Below the pieces are notes generated by a model, which did not search any database, was not told where the DNA came from, and saw only the letters and a program-made list of their open reading frames with translations. A stretch of DNA of 64,000 nt from NCBI GenBank assembly GCA_015501605.1, contig JADNRZ010000017.1, positions 1,099,880 through 1,163,879 on the forward strand, given 5' to 3'. The translations under genes were made by a program, and so were the position numbers. The stretch's first letter is position 1. Each line of letters starts with the position of its first letter. This DNA is from Panaeolus papilionaceus (lineage: Eukaryota; Basidiomycota; Agaricomycetes; Agaricales). Below, in pieces: positions 11,725-22,734 of this stretch.

Positions 11725-11801
11725 TCAGTTCTGATGTATGACCGAGTACTGTCCAAATACAGTGGCTCATACATGAAACTAGCCTCAAAGGGTGGGTTAA
11801 T

Positions 11802-12344
11802 GCCATGGGGATGCTTGGTAACTCACTCCAGGGACTATCGCCAGTCCAACGTCATCTCCTGTACCGTATGTGCGTCCTCCTGATTGCCATGTACGGACAC
11901 AGACTTTGGTTCTTCAGGGGCTGCCGCAATAAGGAGCTCCTGAAAATGTTTAACAGAATGCAGTGTAAGGCTGCCCTATGGATCACAGGTGCGTTTAAGA
12001 CCACTCCCATAGGTGGAGCAGAGGCCCTGGGGGGCCTCCTTCCAATCCCTCTACTCCTTCGTCGTCTGACTGCCTGCTCCACCTGACGCGTCGGGATGCT
12101 TGTGTCCAGTCACCCCCTTTGGGGGTTCCTGGACGAACGGAACTCAGATGCAGCTCTGCTGCATGCTCGTTCCTTTGCCCGCATGTCCAAGTCCGAGAGG
12201 GCGAAGACCTCTGGGGCCGTTATGGAGATCGTTTCACAACTCCCCCAGCAGACCGAGCCCATCGAGCTGTTACCCGATGAGTCCAGGCCTGGCAATCGAC
12301 TCACTGAACACTTCCCACATCAGGTTGACGTCAATGAGACCCTC
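11802..12344 (+). pseudogene. LINE ORF2 fragment E, cut at both ends
   Basis: Matches the LINE family from ATGGGGATGCTTGG (RT thumb) to GACGTCAATGAGACCCTC, just before the RNase H domain. It is more diverged than copies A-D, with many CG to TG/CA changes. It ends exactly at the LTR at 12345. Confidence 0.85.
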
Positions 12345-12749
12345 TGTAAGGGCACCTCAGACACACACAAGTCCTGGGGGAGATCCAAAGATATATATCA
12401 GCTCTACATAAATACAGGAAGTAGGCTCACCTGGGGGAGATCCAAAGAGAAAGAGGTAAAGGATCAAACCCAGGTGAAACAGCTATTTAAGTGATGAGCT
12501 GGCATTGGCATCAGCCTTGATGCCAAACAATGCCTTTGGAAACAAACAAAGGGAAACACAAAGGAATGACTATGTAACAGTGGCAACAACTAAATAATGA
12601 ATGAATGGCAACTAAAGGAGAGTGTAATATAATATCTATGAGTCCATGATATGTCCAGATAATGAGATAGAGCAAAGGAAATGGAGAAAGGAGAGACAGA
12701 GAGATGATAATAAGGAAAGGAATAGGAGGTAGCAGGAGATCCCCTGACA
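12345..12749 (-). mobile_element. Isolated LTR (405 bp) of the right-hand chromovirus family
   Basis: Same length and, by eye, one base different from the LTR at 57756-58160. On the minus strand it runs TGTCAGGGG...CCTTACA. Flanks (CCCTC left, CCTTG right) do not form a 5-bp duplication: LINE E is on one side and gypsy-2 protease sequence on the other. It is therefore probably a recombination product between two insertions rather than a simple solo LTR. Confidence 0.85.
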
Positions 12750-13652
12750 CCTTGGGCATTTGGGATTGTGATGTTGTGGTTCTCACCATCCGTAATGTTG
12801 GTTGCGTCCTTGGCAATTTGTATTTCGTCCGGTCCATAGTAATGAATGGCGTTGAATGCCTCCAGTAGCGGTTTCCCAAATAGGGCTTTCCATGCACCTC
12901 CACTTGCGAATATTTCAAAGGCTGCTTTGCGTTTTGCACCTGCTAGTTCTACCATTCCATTCCATACCCCTTTCGATGGGATTGCCCTTCCATCTGCCAT
13001 TCGCATGACTCTCACTGATGGAGTTGGTTTTGCCAGTCTGTGTTGTATCGCATTGAAGAACTTCTCGTCCAGGACATTGACCATTGCGCCATCATCAAAG
13101 TACGCTTCGACTCTGACTCTTTCACCTTGTGGCCCGTCCAATGAAATCCACTGTGTGAATGGTTTGCTAGGCGATTTTGGTGATGCTTGTTTTTCATGTT
13201 TGCAGCTTTCCACTTTCACACTGAGGTTGTAGGTGGGGGTATGGGGCGAAATATCATTGCAAGAGGGACGTGATGACATGGCAAAATGGCCGAACAAAGT
13301 ATTACTAGGGCACTGCAGACTTGGGACTACTCCATGCTGACCCCGTGGCACTGACTCAGCCTTGCCTCCTTCCGCCTGGTAATCAGGATGGGTTGGGGTT
13401 CTGGCATGTGTATGCTCTCTGTCAGTTTCCTTGGTGATTTGGGAGACTGGTTCATAGCGCACCTCTGTCTGGTAGGCCGACAGGTCCAGGTTTGCGTTGG
13501 GATCTGAGGGTCCCCCTTGTGCCAGTAGTGCTGCGAGAAGCTGGTTGCGGATGTTGTGGGGGATCTGGTTGATCCAGTTGGTGTTCTCCTCGACAATGTT
13601 GACTGGTACTGCTGGAGTCCCTTGAGTGGTGTTGACAGTTGGTGCATAGTTC
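12750..13652 (-). pseudogene. gypsy-2 gag end and aspartic protease domain
   Basis: Minus-strand reading continues the gag of 20278-21986 after the LINE C insertion (QNYAPT then VNTTQGTPAVPVN). It carries a retropepsin-like domain with YFDDGAMVNVLD, a middle WNGMVELAGAKRKAAF and the LFGKPLLEAFNAIHYY block. The active site is Asp-Asp-Gly rather than Asp-Ser/Thr-Gly, as in some fungal gypsy proteases. The coding sequence stops being gypsy-2 at the LTR junction; RT, RNase H and integrase of this element are absent from the window. Confidence 0.8.
13637..13652. repeat. Target-site duplication of LINE C, left
   Basis: AGTTGGTGCATAGTTC, repeated exactly at 20277-20292 after the poly(A). Both copies lie in the gypsy-2 gag sequence, and removing the insert restores its frame. 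Confidence 0.95.
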
Positions 13653-13737
13653 GACGCTTCTTGACCCTGAACCACCACCTTCCTATTTGGGCTTACACTC
13701 AACAACTCGAATCTACTACTGCTAAACATCGAGCTCA

Positions 13738-15798
13738 ATGTCAAAGGAGGGGACGCCTCGCGCGTCCAGTTCGTTAGGGGGGCAACGGCCTACAAGCCCT
13801 GTCTTCCGCCCACAAATCACATCATCGGCACTATTGTTGCCACCAGCAGGGGGAGGCTCCGCGCCTTCTTCAGATCTTGGGGGGTATTCCGCCCCCGGGG
13901 CTCGTTCTTCGTCCCCTACACCAACAGCACGCTCCGCTCCCCCCAAGGGTGAGGCGAAGAAGCGTTACACCACCCCCGTTCCAGGAGGAAATCAATCGGA
14001 TCGTCGCAGCGAAGGAGGAGGGAGCTGGACAACCGTCGCCAGGAAGAGCAGACGCTCTGCTGCTTCCCAACAATCTTACTCGAGGCATTCGTTGGTTCCC
14101 TTCGAAGCGGCTGGTACGAAGGAGGAGGCCAGTGGGGATCTGAAGGCTGCTATTCGCAGTGTGAGGGAGATACGGCACTGGATGGAGAACGGTGCCAACC
14201 CGTCCGTATTCGCTAACCAAGCGGATACAAATCTCTTCGCCCACGAGCTTCTCGAGCTCGTCGAGCGAGTGTCCAGGTCTACCTGGGCAGCAGTTCAGCC
14301 CACCGGCAAGCAAGGCGCGCTGGTGGATGCCCTATTCGATGTCCTCAACGAGTCCTATGACAAAGTTGAAGGAGACATCACAATCAGGCAGCCCCTCGTT
14401 GAGGGCTCGCTCCCCCCCTCCAGCCCACCTCCCGAGATGGAGATGGACGAGGAGTACGATGCAGAGGTGCAGCAGGCCATCGCCGCCGACCTCGACACAA
14501 CCCCACAGGTCCAGGGCACCGCGCACGGACCACCCGTGGGAGACCCGGCCTCCACTACCCGAAAGTCGTCGTCTTTCGGAAAGCGGAAGGCCGCGGGATC
14601 CGTCCCGACATCCTCCGCCCCTGTCGCACCCGAAGATACGGAAATGACAGGAACGGCCCCCAAGAAACCGAAAGTTCCCGTAGCCGGGACCTTTCGGAGG
14701 CCCTCCGGGCCTCCCCCTCAAGTGAACCGTCAGACGAAACCCAAACCGTCTTTTGCTGCGGTCGCTAAGCGCTCAACCGTCCCTGGTTGGAAGGCGCCAC
14801 AGCCGGGCATGTCCAATGCCCGTGTACAATTCCCGCCCCAGGCCTACCCATCCCAGGTAGCTGGGCCTTCGACGAGCAGAGGCAAAACCAAGAATGCCTC
14901 TACTCCGTCTTACGTTGTTAAGGGCCCGTCTCGTCGACAGGTCCTCATCACTTTCACGGCGCGATCTCTGCCTCCGGTAGACATCGAGCGCCTTTATCAG
15001 GAGGTGAATACGGTGCTGGCTCGCACTGGCGCCGTTATTCGCGCTCTCTCGTGCGGCCCCGCGTTCAACGGGTACACCGTCGAGACCACTCACGTCGCAT
15101 CGGAAAGGGACATCGCCCTCATCCGGTCCGTCGCGAAGAAGTTCTTCCCGGAGACGCAAGGTCCGCTCTCCCCGCAGGTCACCCTGCCCGCCTCGACATC
15201 GTACCTCAAGATGGTCGATGTTCCGGTGTTTTCCTCCTTGACGACTGGCGTCAAGATTACCGAAGAGGACGTGAAGCGCGCGATCTCCGCGTCGCCCCTC
15301 ATGTCCTCCTTCGCTTTGCGCACTAAACCGCGCATCATTCGCAACTCCAAGATGGCCGCCACCGCGACTGTCTATTTCGATCTATGGGATACCCAGCAGG
15401 GTGCCCGGGCTAAGACGCTCATCGGGAGGTCCATAATGATTTGTGGGCACTCCTGTTCTATTCAGGCGGCTTCGGCCAACCGTGGTGTCCCCTGTTGCCC
15501 TAAGTGCTTCAGGTGGGGCCACGACATTAAGCACTGTCAGGCTCGAGGCCAGACGTGTCCTATCTGCGGTGGGCCCCACACTAGGGACCAGCACCGATCA
15601 CTCGCAGGGTGTTGCCGAGGCAACCCCAACTCTAACCCACCCGTTCCCCCGACTCCGTCGGGGGAGGTGTGCCCTCATCGATTCCCCTGCGTCAACTGCA
15701 AAGGGGATCACGCGGCGGATGCCCGCAACTGCCCGTTCTGGCGTAACCGGTTCGATGAGAACTGGTATGTTAGGGCGTATGCTAAGGTGAGTAGCTGA
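13738..15798 (+). CDS. LINE ORF1 protein (gag-like), copy C
   Basis: 686 aa, probably an RNA-binding ribonucleoprotein component. Low-complexity Ser/Pro/Gly N-terminus (1-90), basic patch near 100-115, charged central part, Pro/Lys-rich linker (about 230-350), a structured region, then three Cys/His knuckles at about 586-599, 607-620 and 650-664. The start ATG lies 85 nt from the element's 5' end. TGA at 15796-15798 corresponds to CGA in copy B, where the frame goes on to a TAG two bases before ORF2, so this protein seems to lack about 17 C-terminal residues. It is the only intact full ORF1 here. Confidence 0.85.
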   Translation: MSKEGTPRASSSLGGQRPTSPVFRPQITSSALLLPPAGGGSAPSSDLGGYSAPGARSSSPTPTARSAPPKGEAKKRYTTPVPGGNQSDRRSEGGGSWTTVARKSRRSAASQQSYSRHSLVPFEAAGTKEEASGDLKAAIRSVREIRHWMENGANPSVFANQADTNLFAHELLELVERVSRSTWAAVQPTGKQGALVDALFDVLNESYDKVEGDITIRQPLVEGSLPPSSPPPEMEMDEEYDAEVQQAIAADLDTTPQVQGTAHGPPVGDPASTTRKSSSFGKRKAAGSVPTSSAPVAPEDTEMTGTAPKKPKVPVAGTFRRPSGPPPQVNRQTKPKPSFAAVAKRSTVPGWKAPQPGMSNARVQFPPQAYPSQVAGPSTSRGKTKNASTPSYVVKGPSRRQVLITFTARSLPPVDIERLYQEVNTVLARTGAVIRALSCGPAFNGYTVETTHVASERDIALIRSVAKKFFPETQGPLSPQVTLPASTSYLKMVDVPVFSSLTTGVKITEEDVKRAISASPLMSSFALRTKPRIIRNSKMAATATVYFDLWDTQQGARAKTLIGRSIMICGHSCSIQAASANRGVPCCPKCFRWGHDIKHCQARGQTCPICGGPHTRDQHRSLAGCCRGNPNSNPPVPPTPSGEVCPHRFPCVNCKGDHAADARNCPFWRNRFDENWYVRAYAKVSS

Positions 15799-15838
15799 AA
15801 CGGCTCTGCACCCAAAACTCACACAATCGTTCTTAGAA

Positions 15839-18800
15839 ATGAGTCAAACCAAATCTAAGGACATTAGTGTATATTCTCACAATGTTTGTAAAAATTATGA
15901 ACATATGAATTTGTTACTGGACCGTATGCAAACTGCGTACGATCTTCTATTCATCCAAGAGCCCCCATGGCGTGTGATTTGCACAGTGCCATCCACCTCT
16001 AACAAGGAGGGCAACAAGGTGGAAGGACCTCTGGTCCATCCCAACTGGTTACTCTTCGCTGACACGAAGAGCGCCGACAGTCAGCCCCCCCGTGTGATAA
16101 TGTACGTGGCTCGCAGCCTCGTGCGATATCGCCCCGCACTCCGTCCGGAATTGTTAAACACCGGGACATTCAGCTACTTTCGCTCTTTGGGGAGCGGGAA
16201 GTATTCAACCTCCTCAATGTGTATTCCGACAGTGGCGGAAGCGCTACGCGCTTCCTCCACGACCACCTCGATGATCTCCCCCCTCTTGTCTACATGGGGG
16301 GAGACTTCAACTGCCGCTCTCACGTCTGGGATCCAGACGTTGAAGGGCATAACTCCCGCACTGTCCAGATCCAGGAGATCGCGGCCGAGACGGGGTTGCT
16401 GTGGGCGGAACCGGTTAATCCGGGACCCACCCACATCCCCTTTCAGGCAGATCTTTCGCCTACAGTGATCGATCTTGTCTTTCTCAAGGCAGAGTTCTCT
16501 CTGTCCCACGCGCCGAAGCGCGACAGGTCCTGGCAGGGTGTCAGTGATCACATCCCCTGGGATGCACTCTCCCTTGCTCGGAGGAGCCTTCGGCTCCTCC
16601 TCGCAAGTCTATCAAGCCTAACTCGGACACGGAAAAGGCTTTCTTATCCGCGCTTCGCGCGGGGCTACAAGGCCTCGTCGGACGCGAGTTTGCACGTACT
16701 CCTGAGGGGGTGGAGGGCATGGCTTCGGCTATTGCTCTCTGCTTCCAAGAGGCATGGGACCACCATGCCACGGAGAAGAAAGTCGTCAAGCGATCAAAAG
16801 CTTGGTGGAACGACGAATGCGCGACTGCCCTTTCTGCCTTCCGGGCCACCCGGGGGAGGGAGGAATGGCGGGCCTTTTCGATGCTGAAATCGAGAAAATC
16901 GCAGAAACCAACAAGCGCCCCTGGGACCTAATGAATTGGGTCCAGAAGCGCAAGTTACCGCCGTCGGAGGCTATCCAGTATCGCGGGCAACCGTGTCATA
17001 CTGTTGACTCGCTGTGGGAAGGACTCCACGGCACTTACAATTCAGCCACAGATCGGGAGTATGACCTCTCGATCTTGGACGAGCTTCCTCTCTGCAGGAG
17101 AGGGAATGGGAGGTTTTCTCCGGACAGGAGTTGCGCGAAGCCCTAGTAGCGTGCTCCGGTCTCTCTGCACCCGGCCCCGACCACATCACGTGGCGGTACC
17201 TGAAGAGGGTCATCGACGCCGATGGCGTCGAGACCCTCTTCGTACAGCTGGCCAACGCCTGCCTAACGGCAGGCTATTGGCCCAGCCATTTCAAAGACTC
17301 AACCTCGGTTATCATTCCGAAACCAGGGAAGGCGTCGTACTCTACTCCGAAGTCGTTCAGGCCAATTGTGCTCCTGAATACTCTCGGTAAAGTCATCGAG
17401 AAACTCATCTCGACCCGCATCCAGTTTGAAAGCATCAAACTGGATATATTCCATCCGTGTCAACTGGGGGGCGTGAAACAGCGCTCAACAGAGGACGCGG
17501 GCCTCATCCTCACCCACATGGTCCGCGCGGGCTGGGCGAAGGGTCTGGTAACCAGTGTGGTGGCATTTGACATCGCGCAGTTCTTCCCATCTTGAACCAT
17601 GATGTTCTGATGGCTATACTGGCCAAGCAGGGCTTCCCTGCCAAGGTCCGGAGGTTTTTCGCCTCATATCTTGTAGGACGTTCCACGCGTTATAGCTGGA
17701 ACACCTTCATCTCTGAGCCAATGCCCGCTGATGTGGGGTGGGACAGGGCTCCGCCCTGTCCCCGGTTTATCTGCTCTTTATATTGCTCCGATCATGAAGA
17801 TCTTCGAGGCGCGCGCCCTAGCGGGCGCGCTGTCTTGTTACTTGCTGTCGTTTGTCGACGATGGCACTCTCATTTGCCAGGCCAAGAAATTGACCGACAA
17901 TATCGCCGCCCTTCGGGCGGCGTATTCTATTATCTTCACCTTGTTACTGCAATGGCCTTAGTGCTGGAACATGACAAGTCTGAATTATTCCACTTCTCGC
18001 GTAGACGAGATGGTGTTAATCCCCCCATTGATTTGGGGTACGCGCCCTATACGGGCGCTACGCCGTTGAAGCCCAAACCTATTTGGAGGTACTTGGGCTT
18101 TTACTTTGACCGCGGGCTCACATTTAGGGAGCACGTACGCTACTACACCACAAAAGCACTCACCACGGTCAAGGCCATGGGGATGCTTGGTAACTCACTC
18201 CGGGGGCTTTCCCCGGTCCAACGTCGGCTTTTGTATCGCACGTGCGTTCTTCCGATCGCAACGTACGGGCACAGGCTTTGGTTCTTCAGGGGTTCCCGCA
18301 ACAAGGAGCTCCTGAAAATGTTCAACGGGATGCAGCGTAAGGCTGCTCTATGGATCACGGGTGCGTTTAAGACCACTCCCGTAGGTGGAGCGGAGGCCCT
18401 GGCAGGCCTCCTTCCAATCCCTCTACTCCTCCGTCGTCTGACTGACCGCTCCACCTGGCGCGTCGGGACACTCGCGTCCAGTCACCCCCTTCGGGGGTTC
18501 CTGGACGAACGGAACTCGCATGCAGCTCCGCTGCATGCTCGTTCCTTTGCCCGTATGTCCGAGTCCGAAAGGGCGAAGACCTCTGGGGCCGTTATGGAGA
18601 TTATCTCACGTCTCCCCCAACTGACTGAACCCATCGAGCTTTTGCCCGATGAGTCCAGACCTGGCAATCGACTCACTGAACGTTTCCCTCACCAGGTGGA
18701 CGTCAATGAGACCCTCCCGCCCCCGCCCACTCCCCCGCCTGACGGCGGGGAGTGGCCGTCGAGGGCGGATCAGCTGGTCCAGCTCATGGCTGAGGCCGCT

Positions 18801-19731
18801 GATACACCGGTTCGTTCGTGGCAGCTGGCGATGCGTCGGTTCCCCGATACGACCACTTCCAGGCCGCAGTAAGTGCACTTGTGTACGCTGTGGACCCAGT
18901 GGAAGGACTGAGCCATCGGTCGCCGACCCATGGCGCACCCGCCGCCCGGCGGGACGCTCTACCTCCGTTTCGGCGGAACTTGCTGCTATACGGCTCGCCT
19001 TGTGCAAGGCTATCACCTTCCCAAGGTGCGAGCGCGTGTATGTATTCTCGGATTGCATGCCTGCTATCAGACTAGCAACCGATTGCACGGAGCATGGTGG
19101 TCAGGAACACAGCCTGGCCATCGTGCGCGCTCTTGCCGCTTGGCTGCCTGCGGCAGCCAACCGGCGCGTACTTTTTGTACACGTCCCCTCCCAGCTTCGC
19201 TGGGGTCCACAGGGGACCGCTCACGAGATGGTACATCTCTCCCGGCGTTCGTGTGGGGGCACGCCCCCTCACGACGCTAGACTGGCTCCGTGATTTCGCA
19301 GATCGCGAGGCACTTCAACTCTGGGAAGCAAAGTTCTCGGACGTATCATACAGAGGCAGGCACTTCATGCCCCTCCATGACAAGCACGACCGTCTTCTCA
19401 AGCCCACCACGAAGAAGGGTGGATCTTGGTTATCCGCGTTCGAGGCCGGACCACCGTCCTTGACTGCACGCGCAGTTCGCTGTATTACGGGCCACGCTCC
19501 CATCGGTGAATACTATCACCGTATGCAATTCAACCTACCCGCACCTCGATGCGCCTGCGGGCGCTTCGGGACGCGCTCTCATATCTTGTGCTCCTGTCGG
19601 AAGTACAAGCATTATCGCGGGCACCCATGGGATACATGGGAGCTCTATAATACTTGAACGCGAACCCGCTCGCGTTCTCCTTTGCCGCGATACGCCCTTC
19701 CCGCCCTCGGGAGGAGGAGGGTGTCGGATAA
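15839..19731 (+). pseudogene. LINE ORF2 (endonuclease, RT, RNase H), copy C
   Basis: Starts MSQTKSKDISVYSHN. The endonuclease domain has the QEPPW and GGDFNCRSHVWDP motifs. The frame then fails repeatedly: changes near 16165 and 16555 (one C lost), a shared 34-nt deletion near 16877, a small deletion at FFPS near 17590, and others in RT and RNase H. RT (SFVDDGTLICQAK), RNase H and the terminal Cys/His cluster are recognisable. Not functional as it stands. Confidence 0.9.
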
Positions 19732-20210
19732 GTTGCTGAAGTGGGGTGGTTGTTGGGGTCCCGAACATTCAGGAGGCCGAGACGATGGCCCGTCCCCCAA
19801 GCGGTCCTTAATTGGATGCCAGCGACGGGGCCCTTGCGTGCTGGAAGCTTCGGCGCTATAACCAGTGGTCGGGGAGCGCACTTCGGTGCGTATGCGGGTT
19901 GGAGTTTAGCCGCCTGGTGCCCGTCCATGGGTAACCAAGGGCTTTGCGTAGTAGGCGCCCCTTCGAGGCACCACCACTTCTGTTCGACAACTGGGTCGAG
20001 GGCGTTAACCTGACGACGCTCGGTTGATCACTTTGGACTGCCGCCTTCTTCGGAGGGAGGGGCTTATTTGCCGCGCAATCGGCCTTGATATCTTGCCCCA
20101 CGTACTTTGCTCGCGCTTCGCGCTCGCAGTAGTTTAGTCTGCCGTGGTATATACCCAACTTAATTGGGGAGTGGTCATTCTGGTAGTTAGCTACTCGTTT
20201 GTATTTACTG

Positions 20211-20277
20211 TGATCCGACCGGACTGCCAGCCGCGCACCGGTATATAAATTGTTGAACCAAAAAAAAAAAAAAAAAA
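20211..20277 (+). other. Conserved LINE 3' tail and poly(A)
   Basis: The last bases before the A tail (GACCGGACTGCCAG, CACCGGTATATAAATTG) recur in copies A, B and D and, altered, in the otherwise different LINE3 (28872-28911). ACCGG and CCGGT can pair as a short stem. A tail conserved beyond the coding regions suggests recognition by the element's own RT; this is inference. Confidence 0.6.
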
Positions 20278-20292
20278 GTTGGTGCATAGTTC
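20277..20292. repeat. Target-site duplication of LINE C, right
   Basis: Exact copy of 13637-13652 (its first A is shared with the tail). Confidence 0.95.
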
Positions 20293-21986
20293 TGCGGTTG
20301 GGCCATTGATCCGTTTCGCAGGTTTTCGTTCGCCCGCTTCTGCACCGATGCTGCTATCATTCGCCACACAAACTCTGGTCTTGGGACTTGACTTGGGGAT
20401 CTGCACAGGTGGCCTGTGTGTCCGATGGTACCACACTTCCAGCACTTGCCTGAGGCTACCGGGGCAGTTCCTGGTGTAAGCGGGTATGGCCTTGTCTCGT
20501 CCAGTGGCATGGAGCCATGAGCCCTGTGGTACTCGTCAACTTCGCGTTGGTATGCAGCCTGTCCTTCTGGCGTTGGGGGATGTCGTCCTTGTCTTGCCCT
20601 TGCATTGAGAATGTCCGGAAGTCGTTCCTCATCTGAGCGGCGGGGTGTGCGTTGTCCACCCTGTTGGGATCCATACCCATAGTTGCGGTTCTGGTAGATT
20701 GGGTATGCTGGTGTGTATGCAGGTGACATTGCTGGGGTGCTGAGGCCCTGTGGCTGGATGCTGATGGCTTTCATGCTGTTGCTGAGAGCGGCTATGGCGG
20801 CGTTGGTGTCGTTGATCCTGGTCCGTTGCAAGTCGTTGGCTAACCTTTGGACAGCTGTCAGACTCCTAGTCAGCTGTTGCTTCTCCTGGATTGCCTCCAG
20901 TGTTACCGCGCGAACTGCGTCGCAGAAACTCTTCCACGTTGTGTGTTGACTCCCTACTAGTCCACGTAGTGTCGGTGGCAGCCCTTGCCTCGTGCTGTCA
21001 ATGAGTAGGCCATCCGAATCTGGAATGTCCTCCGCGAGTTCCTCTGCTCTGTTTGCCCAGTGTACGTGTGCCTGCTCGTTCGTGCCATTGACCTCCTTCG
21101 TTGTACCCAGTTCATCCTCCCTAATCTTCCACTCTGCGAGTTTCTTTTGCTTTTCTAGCTTTGGGGTCGTTTCCTGTGGCCATTTGATGTCGAATGCCGC
21201 TTCAATGTCCGACCACTTGGTTTTCTGGTTCGTGGTGAGCCCTTTGTACCATTTTTCAGCAGCTGACCCATCTGCGATGCTGTACTTGAAGAACTGAATC
21301 TTCTGAGCCTCCGTGTAGTTCTTCATGATGTACATGCGATTGAGGGCTTTCATGAAATCTCGCGGATTCTCCCCGTTCTTCCCGTTCCCTTGGAAGAGCT
21401 TCCCAGCGTTTACATCGGCCATGTCTGTGTCGTCAGGTGGTGGTGTGACCGTTGTTGGTGGTGGTTGTGGTGCAGGGGATGGTATGCAGGTCTGCGGGTT
21501 TGTTACAAGGTGAGGGGTGGGGGAAACGAGTGTGGCACTCAGGGAGGGAAGAGCAAATTCGTCAGGGTATGCCTCGCCGTCGTTTCCCAGTAGATATGGG
21601 TTGTTCTGCGTGCCAAATGCCCATTCAAGGTCTGATACCGATCATATTATGTCCTCATGGTCGGCTTGGCTTGTGGCTTGGGTTGGGCTCTCCCAGACCC
21701 CTGGGGTGGACGCATCATTTGGTGACAGGGGTGAGTCAGCGTTTGGGGTGCGTGTAGAGCTCGAGTCTGAGGAGGAGCTAAAGTCGGGTCCCATCGCTCG
21801 TGGTTCTAAGTTTGGTCCTGTGGCCATTGTGCTGGTGTTGCTAGTGACGAATTGTCCTAAGTGGTTTCTTGGTCGCGCTGTCTTCTTTTTCGCCAGTTTG
21901 TGGACGCGGTAGCGGAGACAGCGGGTGTAGCAGATGGAAGCAGGTTCAGAGTTCAGATTATCCGTAGTCAGGTCAGGATTCAGCAC
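20278..21986 (-). pseudogene. gypsy-2 gag polyprotein
   Basis: Minus strand. The main open part starts at 21422 (MADVNAGKLFQGNGKNGENP) and shows a gag fold signature (FFKYSIADGSAAEKWYKGL), then a CCHC knuckle (CWKCGTIGHTGHLC, about 20405-20450). Upstream, the same frame is open to 21986 except for TGA at 21644-21642. Pro/Ser-rich N-terminal sequence lies on both sides of that stop, so gag probably began well before 21422. LINE C splits the gene after QNYAPT. Confidence 0.8.
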
Positions 21987-22240
21987 AGATTCAGTAGCAG
22001 GTCGGCAGGTAGGTTTGTGTTTGATGACGTGTCTTAGTGCACGTTGCTGGTTGCTCTAGGAAGTTGTGTTTCTTCACCCTCGGGTGCTGCGTGTTTATGG
22101 ATACGAAGCACACTCTCGTCACCAGATGGAGACATGTGGTCTGCTCTGCCAGAGCGGTGGTGAGGGGAAGAGTTGGCTTGTCGACCCTGAGAGTCGTTCT
22201 AGTGTACATAATCATCGCCTTGTCTAATCTAATGTGTCTA
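21987..22240. other. Presumed 5' leader of gypsy-2, no gene
   Basis: Upstream of gag on the minus strand. No LTR end, primer-binding site or coding sequence could be fixed. Confidence 0.35.
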
Positions 22241-22691
22241 ATCTATGTTGTCCCTTGCCCGATCCTCAACCAATCTCATCCTCTCTCTCTCCTCGTGCTT
22301 CTGCCTCTTCTCTCTCCTCTCCTCCTAATCCTGCGCTCTTTCCTCTTCGTGTTCTTCTCCTCTTCAGGCTCATGTGCACATTGCACTGCCACAATGGGAT
22401 ACTACACTCTTTAAACCATGGAACTGTAGACAGAAACTTTCTCCTTCTTCTTCTCTTCCTTTACCTAGTGTAAACATGGAACAATCTTCACCTTCTCCCC
22501 ACCCTCTTTCTTCTTCTTCTCATTTTCTTAGTGTACCTATGGAACATCCTTCTTCTTCTTCTTTTAGTAGTAGTCTTCCCCTTCCCCCCACTTCTATTCG
22601 GTCATCCAATAGAGTGGATCCTCCCCTCCCCACTGTCTCTTCTGGTTGCCCCAGTGGAATAGTGTCTTCTCCTCTCCTCACTACCTCTTCT
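22241..22691 (+). pseudogene. Chromovirus gag N-terminal fragment
   Basis: From about 22386 it matches the minus-strand gag of the right-hand chromovirus (62929-63370): the Ser-rich PLPPTSIRSSNRVDPPLP stretch, then SSGCPSGIVSSPLL. It keeps CCCC at 22649-22652 where the full element has CCC, so the reading frame crosses a point broken there. The upstream Ser/Pro-rich part (22260-22385) is probably diverged gag. It fuses to LINE2 sequence at about 22692. Confidence 0.75.
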
Positions 22692-22734
22692 GGTGGAGGG
22701 GACTTCAACTGCCACTTGCACATCTGGGATCCAG
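22692..22734 (+). pseudogene. LINE2 endonuclease scrap
   Basis: Encodes GGDFNCHLHIWDPE, the endonuclease block that in copy D reads GGDFNCRSHVWDP. It is cut by LINE D. Confidence 0.8.

Larger units (their letters stand above)
11407..11801. other. Intergenic with short tandem repeat and hairpin
   Basis: No coding signal. Contains a three-unit C-rich/AT-rich tandem repeat (11526-11595) and a long hairpin (11683-11724), then sequence with no match elsewhere in the window up to the LINE fragment. Confidence 0.5.
13653..20277 (+). mobile_element. LINE copy C, full length
   Basis: About 6.6 kb between 16-bp target-site duplications: an 85-nt 5' UTR, ORF1, a 40-nt gap, ORF2, a roughly 530-nt 3' UTR and 18 A (20260-20277). 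The order gag-like ORF1, then endonuclease, RT and RNase H in ORF2 fits the fungal Tad-like LINEs. ORF1 is open; ORF2 is broken in several places. Confidence 0.95.

Noticed and set aside
12590..13744. Single 384-codon minus-strand frame
   Set aside because: It runs from LINE C 5' UTR through gypsy-2 protease into the LTR; only 12750-13652 is genuine gypsy-2 coding sequence.
15787..15836. Intron-like GTGAGT...TTCTTAG between LINE ORF1 and ORF2 in copy C
   Set aside because: In copy B the same stretch is open reading frame that continues ORF1 to a TAG; the stop in C is a later CGA to TGA change, so no intron is needed.
20205..20277. C-terminal extension of gypsy-2 gag with a Phe run
   Set aside because: This is translation of the LINE C poly(A) tail and 3' end on the opposite strand.
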